From contig OZ022339.1 of the NCBI GenBank assembly GCA_963989245.1, positions 89,038,758-89,102,757 on the forward strand: a DNA stretch of 64,000 bases, given 5' to 3'. Position 1 is the stretch's first letter; each line of letters starts with the position of its first letter. Shown in pieces: positions 31,835 through 42,319 of this stretch. The notes below the pieces were generated by a model. That model was given only the letters and a program-made list of their open reading frames with translations. It made no database searches and was not told the DNA's origin. The DNA is from Nansenia antarctica. Taxonomy: Eukaryota > Chordata > Actinopteri > Argentiniformes > Microstomatidae. The translations under genes were made by a program, and so were the position numbers.

Positions 31835-34800
31835 ATGAGTTTGTTAAAGTATTTCAAACGAAAAGTACCAGAAGATGAGGAAGATGGTCAGGTAACCACA
31901 CATAGTGAAAAATATGATGATAAATACGATGTAATAATATGATGAGACGGTATGATATGGCAGGTGTGTGGTGGTCTTGCGGCCTGTCTCGTTCCAGCGA
32001 ATCAACTCGTATTACGAGTGCTTACCATCACCAAGTACGCTCGCCAACTAAAGCACTTGATTACGTTGATATAAACATACTAAGAACTTGGTAATAAGCA
32101 TAATACGAGTTGACTACTATAATTAGACATTGTGCGCTCTGCGCTGCGGGCTAACGATCTTGTAACTTCGCAAACAATAGCAGCATTTAAAATGTTTTTA
32201 AAAAAAGTTTAGTTTATGTTCAACTGGAAAAGGTAGTGAGCACAGAATTTCGTGTTTTGAATCTGCTAAAATTGCCTTTTAAAAAAGCCTGGAGCAGGAG
32301 AGAAGAGTGGAGCAGCAGAGAAAAGAGTAGCAGGAGAGAAGAGTGGAGGAGAGAAGGGTGGAGGAGAGAAGAGTGGAGGAGAGAAGAGTGGAGCAGCAGA
32401 GAAGAGTGGAGGAGAGAAGAGTGGAGCAGCAGAGAAGAGTGGAGCAGCAGAGAAGCAGGGAGACAAAGGAAAACACAGACTCTCATGCTGGGACCCTAAA
32501 TGGGCAGAGAACAGGAAGTTCCCATGGCTGTACAACAGTAACCGTGGTGAGTATACTATTTACACCATATCATGCACTTCAGAATATTTCAGTGCAATAT
32601 GACCAATAATGCCAATTTACTCTGTCCTTACAGGAATGTTTTGCCGCTTATGTCGGCAACATAAACAGACCCCAAAGGGAGGACAAGCAGGAGCCAATCG
32701 GCCATTTATAGAGACAGGCAGCCAACAATATAGGCTTGATCAATTGGACAGGCATGCGAGGACAGAGCACCACAAACAAAGTGTGAAGTGTCATGCTTCA
32801 CTGGCACAAGGTGAACTTTCTTCTTTAGATATAGGAAGCTATTTTAATTGATAAAGGACTATCAGGTATAACCAGCTTTTGTTGCAATAACCATTTGTAC
32901 CTGCTTTGTATAGGTTCTTCAGTTGTGACTGCATTCAACCCAGTCATCAATTTAGAGCATGAGGCCATCATTGGGGGGTTTAAATGCCTCTATTACCTCA
33001 CCAAGCGAGAGCAGGCACACCACACCAATTATCCTGCTCTCCTTGAACTTGCCGAGTTGCTGGGGTGTGACTACTTCAAAAAGCTGAAGGTAAACAATGA
33101 TCATGCTTGCTATGTTGTTCTTGTTCTTGTTCTTGTTCTTGTTCGAAAATTATCTTCAAAATGTAATATTCCAACTATAATCAAATGTATTTTTAGATAG
33201 GGAAACAGACCACCTACCGGTCCCATGTCATCATAGATGAAATGTTGGAGATTTTGGCTAAAGTGGTCATGGAGCCAATCCTCCAAAACATCCACTCGTC
33301 CTTGGCTATTGGGCTGGAGGTGGATGAGAGCACAGACGTCTCTGTGCAGAAGCAGCTGGATATACACATCAGGTACTATTCAAATCAAAGTACACTGATT
33401 GTGTCTGAGTAATACATATATGTTGAGGATGTCTTTTTGTGCTTTTCAGATATATGGACAATGAAGGCCAGCTCCACAGCCAGTTCCTCGATCTGGTGTC
33501 AGTGCCTGACGGAAAGGCAGCTACTATAGTGGCTGCCATAAAGGATGTGCTGCACAAAAACAAGGTTCCAACCGAAAGGTTATTTGGATTGGGAACAGAT
33601 GGAGCTGCTGTAATGACCGGTATGAGACACAACATGAGCAAGTGGAATTACTGTAAATGGGTTTTTATTTTTACTGCATGTTTTAGTTGCTCAGACACTG
33701 ACCATGAAATGGTATCTGCATGTCTTGATTCGATTATATTTATTTTCCTGTAACAGGGCGGGTGAATGGTGTGGCCAAGCATCTGCAGGACGACTTCCCC
33801 TGGATGCTGCCAGTGGCGTGTGCTGCCCATCGCCTCGCCCTGGCATGTAGGGATGCCTCATCTGCGGTCCCCTACATGGCTACCTTCAGGGACCACTTGC
33901 AGCAGCTCCATCTATACTTTCATAACAGCGCCAACAGAACGGCCGTTATGAAAGCTGCAGCACAGACCTTGGGCCTCACTGACTTAAAAATGAAGGTGAG
34001 ATCACAGAAAAACATAATAAAATACTTTTAACTTTTAACAGTAATGTTGGCCATGATTGTGTACTTCAGATGCACTTCCTGTGTTCTGAATGTCTTCTCT
34101 CATGACGGAAATATGTTTCAGCAAGTGAAGGACACACGCTGGCTGTCCCAGCACCTGGCAGTAATGAATTTGCAGCGGAACCTCAGTGCAGTCCTGGGTG
34201 CCTTGGCTGAAGAGACAGAGTTCCATAAGTGCCCAGTAGCCAAGGGCCTGTATGGGTTCTGCTGCACCTACCGCTTCGTTGCAGCGGTCTATCTGCAGGC
34301 GGATGTTCTGCCACATCTGGCTCGGCTGTCCAAGATGTTCCAGAAAGAAAATGTCAACTTCTTGGCCATCAAAGAGCAGGTATTTCCTAAAGGCAAATCA
34401 CTTTTAACATGTTGCTCTAGAACTCAATAGAACTAATCATAGCCTTACTGGAAAAAAATTAAGCCTGGCCCTTGTGTGACTACCTTTAAGAGGTCCCAGT
34501 GACGATGGCGTGCCTGAGGACCATCAGAGATGCAGGAGATGCACAGCCCCCTGGCTCATTCTTGGCCCAGCTCAATAATGAGCTTGATAACCCTGCAGGA
34601 TTAGGGGGGTTTAATATCACCCATGAGGAGGAGAGGGAGAGGAGAGGCAGAGGCCAGCTGGAGCAGACTAGGGAGGCGCTCTGGTCCCGGTTCAGGACGC
34701 AGGTACATTTGTTTTGGATGTTACATGTTGATCTAGTCTAGTACTATAAGTGTTAATCTAGTAAGTACTATAATAAGTCTGAGGAAATTAAACAAAATAC

Positions 34801-35754
34801 CAGATAGGCACTAAGGTAGCCATCCCAGTTGTGTTTTGGAGGAAACAACATGACATTCAGTTTTCATTGCAAAACCACTAAAGCTATCCAAACTCCAAAG
34901 CTATCCAAACTTGCAGTCTTCCACTAGTATTGTATGTTTATCCTCTATACAGGGCATTTCTGTAAAAGACTCCCAGCGCTCAAACTAGTCTGTAATTTGT
35001 GCCATGTTTAGGTAATGGAGCCCTATCTGGATGGCTTCCAAGTTAGCCTGGACAGAAGGTTCCAGAACCTGGACATCATGGGGGCATTTCATGTTCTGGG
35101 ACCCCAAGCAGCCAAGGAGGATGATGCCGTCAACATTGCACATCTTACCTCCCTGTCTGCAAAATTCCTGCAGCAGTCTGGAGGAAATGTACCGGTACTG
35201 CAAGAATGGCCTTCTTATAAGCAGCATGTGCTGATTGGAGCATTCAAGGTAAAATCTGAAAGTCACAATTAATAGTTCTGCAGAAAGATAATTGAGGACC
35301 CCAGAATAATGTTGTCTCACTGTGTTATGTGTTTCAGAACATGGACCAGCTCACTATGATGGGTAAACTGTCATCCCAGCACGATGAATGGGGACAGCTC
35401 TACCCATGTCTGAGTCAGCTGGCTGCCATTGCCCTCACAGTTCCCATCTCCAGTGTGAACTGTGAGAGGGACTTTTCCACAATGAATAGGGTAATTTACT
35501 AAGTAATCTAAATCTGATATTGTTTGATTTCTCTCACCTTCCCACATACCACTTATTTTTGTCATTGTTTCTATTTGCAGGTGAAGACTGACCTGAGAAA
35601 CAGACTGCAGGGGGACCATCTGGCCGCCTGCATGATACTGAGCATCAACGGGCCGCCAATAACCGAGTTTCCTTATGACAGAGCCTTAGAGCTCTTCTTC
35701 AAAAAGAAAAGAAAAATAAAGTGCTCTCAGCCAGGCTGCACACTTTGCCACTAA
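31835..35754 (+). CDS. hAT transposase, 12 exons, open throughout
   Basis: Exons 31835-31891, 32288-32546, 32634-32810, 32923-33089, 33197-33372, 33450-33619, 33757-33995, 34122-34379, 34493-34702, 35012-35248, 35338-35490 and 35581-35754. All borders are AG/GT, all phases agree, and the sum is 2,277 nt: 758 residues and TAA. Order: basic N-terminus; a Glu/Lys/Ser/Gly repeat (about 21-80); a TTF-like zinc finger with CWDPKWAENRKFPWLY and CRLCRQH (about 87-125); the DDE core with LEVDESTDVS (D263) and LGTDGAAVM (D329); CAAHRLALA; a helical insert region; and the dimerisation block SSVNCERDFSTMNR (E693). It resembles the vertebrate ZNF862-like class of hAT-derived proteins. The C-terminus KKKRKIK could be a nuclear signal. 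The first residues of exon 2 and the acceptor of exon 9 are the least certain. No lesion found. Confidence 0.9.
32291..32458 (+). repeat. Purine minisatellite coding inside transposase exon 2
   Basis: GGAGAGAAGAGTGGAG(C/G)A units in multiples of three. In the transposase frame they encode GEKSGAAEKSG-type repeats, keeping the frame open. Confidence 0.85.
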
Positions 35755-36633
35755 GGCCCCCCCCCTCCAAAAAAAGCATGACCCTCCCCTGTTTTTCCAC
35801 CTAACAAAAATCCACCTCTACCAGAAAACTGCATTACTTACTTTACTCATGTACTTATTATTGTGATTATGTACCTTGCTGCAATGCTAATGTTGAAAAC
35901 ATTAGGACACAGGAATTGCACACTACCTGACTACTTGAGAAAAACCTGAACACTTTCATTTTCATCTTGTTGAACTTTGCACAGCATGTTACACTATTGA
36001 TTGCACTTTAATTCTGCTGTAGTGCGACTACCATCACTTATCACTTTATTCCTTATCATTACTTAATTTACTTATTTACTTGTGATTATTGTGATGATGG
36101 TATTGTTGTGATTATGTACCTTGCTGCAAAGCTAATGTTGAAGAACCACAGCCAAAGATTTGTACTATTGTGTAAAAATAAATTCTGATTCTGATTCAAG
36201 ATTTTTTTGTATCATTAAAATAATAATAGTTACAACAACCATAACGCCTCCATAATGATAAGCTGGCTAATTAGCTTAGGTAATACCAGATCAGCGCTAT
36301 AATGGATGTTGACTAAAAGTGCACCTAAATCCATGCCCATCTCTCTCTAACCGCTGATCCAAAATCAGATTAATGACATTAAACATTCAGTTGACGACGT
36401 GACACAAGGGCTACTCCTGATTGGTCTAAATGTGAACCGGCATGAGAACCGTGCAGATTCAACCATCCCTGCTGAAAAACTGTAGAACTCACGCAAGTTG
36501 GAAACACTGGGAAACTTTCGCCTTTCGCCAATGTGAACCATCTAAAAGATACAAAAGCTGATCTAGCTAGGTAGGTGCACAAATAAGATATCACGTTAAA
36601 TAACTTCGAAAAATTAAACGAAAACAGCGACAG

Positions 36634-37051
36634 ATGGATGGATTTTTCAAGAAAAAAGATGTCCCAGACACTTCAAACATTGCTGAAGCTAGCAGTGGCT
36701 ATGAGCGACCCGAAACGGCATGGCTGGCAGGAGCAAAGAAGCTAGGTGATGGATCAGCTAACAGCGTTTATGGCGGGGTACCACCACCACCAGCTACAAC
36801 TACAACTACAGCGGGAGAGCCATCAGCATCGGCTAGCTGTGTTGGTGTATCAGCAGACATTAGCAAGTCAAAAAACGATTCTTATGTGCCGTCACTTTAG
36901 CAACGACACAGTATTGTCAAGGGGAAAAGAAGGGGAGACGATTTTTTTATTGACAACGGAATTACATGCTGGAAAAACATGCAGACACAGACAATAAGAG
37001 ACACACGGGAGAAGTACGGGAAAACAGGGCTGATGTGGGTCTCATCAAAGG
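36634..37051 (+). pseudogene. First-exon remnant of a second hAT-like transposase
   Basis: Starts MDGFFKKKDVPDTS, rich in Ser/Thr/Ala. After an in-frame TAG (36898-36900) the frame stays open to a donor, AAAG|GTAAGAG. In the neighbouring frame CRHFSNDT resembles the cysteine motif of TTF-type fingers in ZMYM1/p52rIPK-like hAT proteins, followed by GITCWKNM in the first frame. So it appears frameshifted and stopped. It lies between the transposase 3' end (AATAAA near 36177) and the right terminus of the 6.4-kb element. Confidence 0.45.
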
Positions 37052-37954
37052 TAAGAGTTTGTTTTCTTTAACTCAGCTGATACTCAGCTGTTTACCGAAT
37101 GCTCCATCTGACTGTGATTTTACTTCTGTAATGTGGTGGGTTGACATAATTCACGCACGGAACTATAGGTTGAGACTATTGTTCCGTCCGTAGTACCCAA
37201 GTTGTTTAGACTGTTCTATTTACTGCTTGAGTGTGTTGTTGACAATCGTTCATATCCTTCATTAAACATTTAGCTTTGTCATTTGATACGCCGCCTACGA
37301 CTACCATCTCTCTGCACTACAGTAAACAGTTAATCAGTAACGTTAGCCGCTTTTGTGCTCTTATGTAGGCCTACTTCGTATTATATTATAGCTGATGATC
37401 TTTGTGTGTGTGTATGTGACTGTCAGTCACAAGTTTATATTCTGTATATTCATTATAATTTTTTGGGCCATCCTCGAGTTTTGGCTGAAATTACGTCGTT
37501 GTTTGAGCGCGCGTGCGCGTTTCATGCGCGTGCACGCGGAAAAAAAATGCTGCGCTGTGCGCGCGGTCAGGGCTTCCCGCCACCAATGTAACAATTCCTG
37601 GAGGAAACACTGAATGTCTTATGTTGAACTAGGGACAGAGCTTGAGGACAAAGGAGTTCCCCTTTTACTAAAATAAGCTCACTAGGCGTAAGAGCTAGTA
37701 ACTTTCCCCTTCTTGACCAGATGGTCTCCGGGAGGCGTCCTAACGATTCCCACATTGGTTAGGCGCATTTGGGCGCTCCGCCACGCCCCCAGCGGGCTCC
37801 GCCACGCCCAGCGGCCTGCGGGCCCAGGCTGCGCGCCTCTTTCCACGCTGCGCTGCCTCGCTGATAGATGCAATGCCTCGCAAGATGCCTCGCTGCAAGA
37901 TGTCGACGCAAGACTGCCGCAATGCTGCGCCCGCGTAGGTTTCATTTATCAACG

Positions 37955-38350
37955 TTTCTAAAGTTAAAATATGAACTCCATGTGCATTGTGAAAAGTACA
38001 TATTTGGGTCTTTCATTCGCGATTTTGGTTAACCCTGTCACTGTCAGTAGCACTCAGGTCAGTGTGTGCTCAGATGTCAGGGAAAACGTGGAGGAATATC
38101 CTCATTTCTAAAGTTAAAATATGAACTCCATGTGCATTGTGAAAAGTACATATTTGGGTCTTTCATGAAAAGTACATATTTGGGTCTTTCATTCTTTCAT
38201 TCATGATTTTGGTTATTGCTCCTACGTTTTGAACCTAACACTTCTCCTTGGTAATTTACAGACCACCATCAGTGAACCCTGTCACTGTCAGTAGCACTCA
38301 GGTCAGTGTGTGCTCAGATGTCAGGGAAAATGTGGAGGAATATCCTCAAT
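37955..38350. repeat. Diverged ~150-250-bp internal duplication
   Basis: TTTCTAAAGTTAAAATATGA at 37957 and 38104, and CCCTGTCACTGTCAGTAGCA at 38033 and 38278, show two overlapping duplicated blocks. Confidence 0.85.
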
Positions 38351-38758
38351 TGAAGGTATAACGTTAAAGTTTAGCAGGACTTTTTCATGTACTGTATTAT
38401 ACAGTATAGCCTACTTGTCCTTCAGACAAGTGAACTCATCACAAGGAAAAAGTAATGTGTTCACACATAATGTAGGCTACAAAGTCAAGCCCTTCAAATT
38501 ACATTGCTGTTAGCATGTAAATATGAAATATGATGACAGTTATGACCAGAGAAGACCGGATTGCTTATTGTTGAGTACTAGCTTGTTATTGACAGATTGA
38601 GCCCTAAAGTGTTTATTTATGAACCTAGCAACTGGAAGAAGGGAACTGATGAGAATCGCAATAAGTCATCATTGTAGGATAAGGTTATGAGGTAAAAGTC
38701 CCAATGTATATCCGTCCATACTAATTGTATTTTCTTCCTCTGTGGCTTCCATCTGCAG

Positions 38759-40150
38759 AGTTGGCTACCCCCTGATCACACATACCATGTGTGCAAATAC
38801 ATGGACCTGCCATCACCAGGGGATCATGCTTCATTTGAGGCACAAATTAGAGTCCAGGTCAGGACAGAGGACGAGGCAAGGGAGTGGGTGAAGGCAGCAA
38901 AACACTCCGGGGTAACATGGAGGGTCTGAAGAACCATTCCATGTCTGGCAAAGCGCGTTCTTTTCAGGGTAACAGTTAAAATGTCTTGTGCCTGCTCCAA
39001 ACAGTCACGTATCAGGCGGATGGCATTCACATAGGTTCTCAACTCCTTCCACTTTACGTTTATATAGTGAATATAATGTTTTGTTTAGGTGGACTACAAG
39101 TGTCAGCACCATGTTGATGTGAGGTCTATGACGGCCAATTCGAGACCTTCATCTAAAAACACAGGCTGTCCAGCCACAATGTCTCTCACCCTGAAACAGT
39201 GCCAGCAGCCTATAAAGCGGAGGCGGCAGATTAGCCGGTGAGTTGAGAGATGTATGCAGGTCTACTGTACGCTGATAATCATGTTGTTATATTCATCCTT
39301 GGCTTAAACTTAACATCCTCGTTAGCAGAGTATTTTTTTCCATTTTAAACTGTCCTGTATCAGCTTCTCTCACTCCAACCATCTGCAGGTCCACCCTCAC
39401 CACACCATATACCTTCTTTTAGGCCTCCGCCTTTTCCTTCAGCTCTATCTCCAGCATCCTTACCCCTACCAGCTTGTCTCCTATCTGCCATGTCCAAAAC
39501 CAAGCTCTGCCTCTTGTTTAGTTATTTGTCAGACAATGCCACCACGTGTAAACTTTCCTTTTCACTATTGGTGGTAGAATTCTGGTAGTATTCTGTCACA
39601 AATCATTCTTAAGACACTTCTCCACCCACTCCACCCAGCTTGCACTATCTTCTACACCTCTATTTTACGCTCTCCATTACTTTGGCGTGAGATATGTCCA
39701 TGCCTCAGCGAACAGAGAGATCTGCCCAGACCTCCAGTTTGTCCAAAGGGGCACTTTTTTTTAAGATCATATTGTAGTTATTATGTATGTATTGTCAAAA
39801 GACCCCTCACATGATTGGGGTTGAGACTGTATAATACTATGTTGATGATGGTTGTGTATGTGTCACACATTTGAACACATATGAGCAGTGGAGTGGGATG
39901 TATAGTTTGAAACGGTATACAGCATGCATATTATAACTTTATTGGCTAACATTTTTTTGTTCAGACTCTTCCAAAAGGTGTGCAGGGGAGAGTATGGTGC
40001 ACAGCAAGGCCCTTCTATGCTGGAAGCTCTGGAACGACAGGTGGTGGAGTACAACACCAAGTGTGGAGAAGTGTGTGCCAGGATGACCACTTCCTCTGCT
40101 GGAGCTCCTCTCATCGCGATATGCTCCCCACTGATGAAACGCCTTCACAC
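38759..40150 (+). pseudogene. Exons of a SWIM/MULE-like protein, with a stop codon
   Basis: Exon 38759-38968 (CAG| to AGG|GTAAC, phase 0) reads YMDLPSPGDHASFEAQIRVQ and EAREWVKAAKHSGVTWRV, then TGA (38928-38930), then RTIPCLAKRVLFR in the same frame. Exon 39089-39236 continues VDYKCQHHVDVRSM, KNTGCPATMSLTLK. A later exon (39965 on) has YNTKCGEVCARM and APLIAICSPLMKRLH. From memory these blocks occur in fish SWIM-domain transposon-derived proteins. The TGA may be a decayed CGA. No transposase core is seen between 39240 and 39960. Confidence 0.5.
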
Positions 40151-41013
40151 ATTATTTATTGAATGTTTTCTGTCTGCCCTACTAAGCTGTTTGACAACAA
40201 AATTTCCCCATTGCCGACAATAAAGGTTTTTTCATTCATAATATGTTGGTGCTCCTCTACCCCTTTGTATATATTGAAGACCCAAAGACGGCTCAAAAGG
40301 ACAGTTTTGACTGCCATTGTATTTAATAGGCCTGCTATTGTCAATCTGTTCACTTCAATCTGTTCATATCAATAGGCCCTTTTCAATCAGTTCATATCAA
40401 TCGGTTCTTTTCAATCAGTTCATTTCAGGTTCTAATGTTCATTTTTACAAATCTATACAAAACCTGATCTCACATGTTTTATCCTCAAGAGGATACATAG
40501 GCAGAACAACTGAAATAAATGAAACTTTAATCGACTCAAAAACTGCTTAGCTGGTGGGATGGACTCACACTCATGGACGCACATTTGCCATGTCTCTCCT
40601 GTGATGTTTTTATGCTCTGATATTGTAATTTAATGTAACTTATCGCTCGTCTCGTTAAGAGAGGTCAGGGAATATTTTTTTACAGCTCACTTTTCTGGCC
40701 CCTCTGTTGTCCTCTACCTCTGTTTTACTAGTTCTGGTGAATAAATATCTGACAGTGACATATTACGTGGTTGATTGAAACGGTAATGTTTAAAATAGCC
40801 ACGCAGTGCGTGAAAATGTATGCAGTCCGGCAAAATGTATGCCGTTTCGCAGTCGAGCCCGCTGGGGGCGTGGCGACGGCAAAATGTATGCCGTTTCGGA
40901 GTCGAGCCCGCTGGGGGGCGTGGCGAGCCCGCTGGGGGCGTGGCGAGCCCGCTGGGGGCGTGGCGGAGCGCCCAAATGCGCCTAACCAATGTGGGAATCG
41001 TTAGGACGCCTCC

Positions 41014-42252
41014 GGCAGAGGAGAACTTCCTCTTTTTAGCTAGTAGCTAATAGTTTGGAGTGATCCCAGCCAATTGGGCTGTAAAACGTAGAGGGTTTCT
41101 TACTGAATAATACTTGGTCTCAGGGTGAATCCCAATTCACCACTCTGGCTCCGTTTTCAGCCCTAATCTCCTTTTTGCGCGTTCACGTGTAGCCGTAGTG
41201 GCGTCCCAATTCATTACTCATTTTGGGTTAGGGTTAGGTTTAGGGTTAGGGTTGGCTCCAAACTGAGAAAATCTTGACCCTCGTTCGATTCGGAGCCATG
41301 AGACTCCCTTCCGGCATGCATTGCGAAACATCTACAGAAATGTTCTTTTCGCTCTCGTAATACGGAAGCGAGCCTGAAATGTCATTTACTTTTTCTGGAA
41401 TTACTTGTAATTAAAGACTTGAAAAAATATGATAACCATCGTATTATCTTAGTTTAATGTCATTTCAATGCATCATAGACCTTTTCTTTACAACAAGCAT
41501 AACAACAAAAGATCGCTATTATGCCGCTATTGTGCCTATGCAGGAGAGCCCCATTGAAGCGTCAAGCACAGCCATCCCATAATATAATATATTATATAAT
41601 AATATAAGGAGCGCGATTCACATCGAGATGTGCATTCCTGTTTAGAAATAAAAGATTACCTGTGGCGTTTGACAGCGGATGATGATAGACATATTTAATG
41701 TGAAGTTATCTATCTAACGTTAGGTTGATGTGTGCATGATAGACGCGCATGACCTATGTCCATGTTTTATTTACAGCTATGGCACGAATTAAACCAAAAC
41801 AACCCGCAATCCTATCCGAGCAGTTGTTATTATGTAATATTGTTGATGGGTTATATAATTTAATGTTATTTCAATGCATTATAGACCTTTTCTTTACAAC
41901 AAGCATAACAACAAAATCGCTGTTATGCCGAGGTGCTTAACATAGAAAGTTCCACAGTCCAGCGCGCTTGGGACAGCGGGCAGGACACCGGAGCGCGTTT
42001 GTCACAGGCTGACAGTCACCGTGTTCCCCCCCCCCTTGGTGGTATATGACGCTGCAGTTGTTATTATGTACTATTATATATGTAGTTAACTAATGCAGTG
42101 GACAGCGGCTGTTTCTCCAGCGTTCCTGTCACTTCGGATTTCGTAACGTCATAAAATTAAATCTGTCATGCATTTTTCCATGTTTCCCTTTGATGGCATA
42201 TGACGCCGTAAATGTAACTAAAGTTCAGCCTCGAAGTTGTTGCACTGTTGTC
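41014..42252. other. Unassigned sequence with short telomere-like repeat
   Basis: GGGTTAGGGTTAGGTTTAGG lies at 41226-41252. TGGCTCCGTTTTCAG and GCCGTAGTGG (41145-41205) reappear inverted and diverged at 43035-43085, so the interval may be an old DNA transposon with degenerate ends. Two copies of TTTCAATGCAT(C/T)ATAGACCTTTTC occur at 41463 and 41869. Confidence 0.4.
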
Positions 42253-42316
42253 CTAAATCAAGCAGGGTTGGGCCGTGTTAGTACCTGGATGGGAGACCGC
42301 CTGCTGTAAGCTTTTC
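42253..42316 (+). pseudogene. 5S rRNA fragment
   Basis: AAGCAGGGTTGGGCC, GTTAGTACCTGGATGGGAG and ACCGCCTG match the 3' half of vertebrate 5S rRNA, followed by CTGTAAGCTTTT. About 13 bases (the GGAATACC... loop) are missing before CTGTAAGC. The 5' half is not recognisable. It is a truncated 5S copy or the head of a 5S-derived SINE. Confidence 0.8.
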
Positions 42317-42319
42317 GTT

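Larger units (their letters stand above)
31231..37612 (+). mobile_element. Complete hAT transposon with 5-bp TSD
   Basis: Termini CAGTGTTTCCTCTATATGC and CCTGGAGGAAACACTG; TSD AATGT at 31226-31230 and 37613-37617. The element is 6,382 bp and encodes a 12-exon transposase on the plus strand. The 991-bp element at 10585 shares both ends and independently shows a 5-bp duplication, confirming the borders. hAT elements commonly make 8-bp duplications; the 5-bp habit marks a separate group (I recall the name hAT5, not checked). Exon 1 is preceded by TTTTCAG, so a leader intron is likely. A 110-bp palindromic stretch (32003-32112, arms CAACTCGTATTA) is absent from the short copy. Confidence 0.95.
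37731..41013. mobile_element. DNA transposon with perfect 68-bp TIRs and decayed exons
   Basis: 37731-37798 (GGAGGCGTCCTAACGATTCC onward) is exactly complementary to 40946-41013. Next to both TIRs are GC-rich CGAGCCCGCTGGGGGCGTGG units. No TSD was found next to these borders, so the ends may extend or have decayed. Inside are exon-like segments (38277-38356, 38759-38968, 39089-39236, 39965-40150) of one protein. I suspect a Mutator-like element from those segments, without proof. Confidence 0.75.

Noticed and set aside
38928..38930. TGA as a selenocysteine codon
   Set aside because: No selenoprotein homology or SECIS-like structure seen; a CGA to TGA change in a decayed element is simpler.
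41226..41256. Telomere
   Set aside because: Only four or five imperfect TTAGGG units in mid-sequence; an interstitial short tract.
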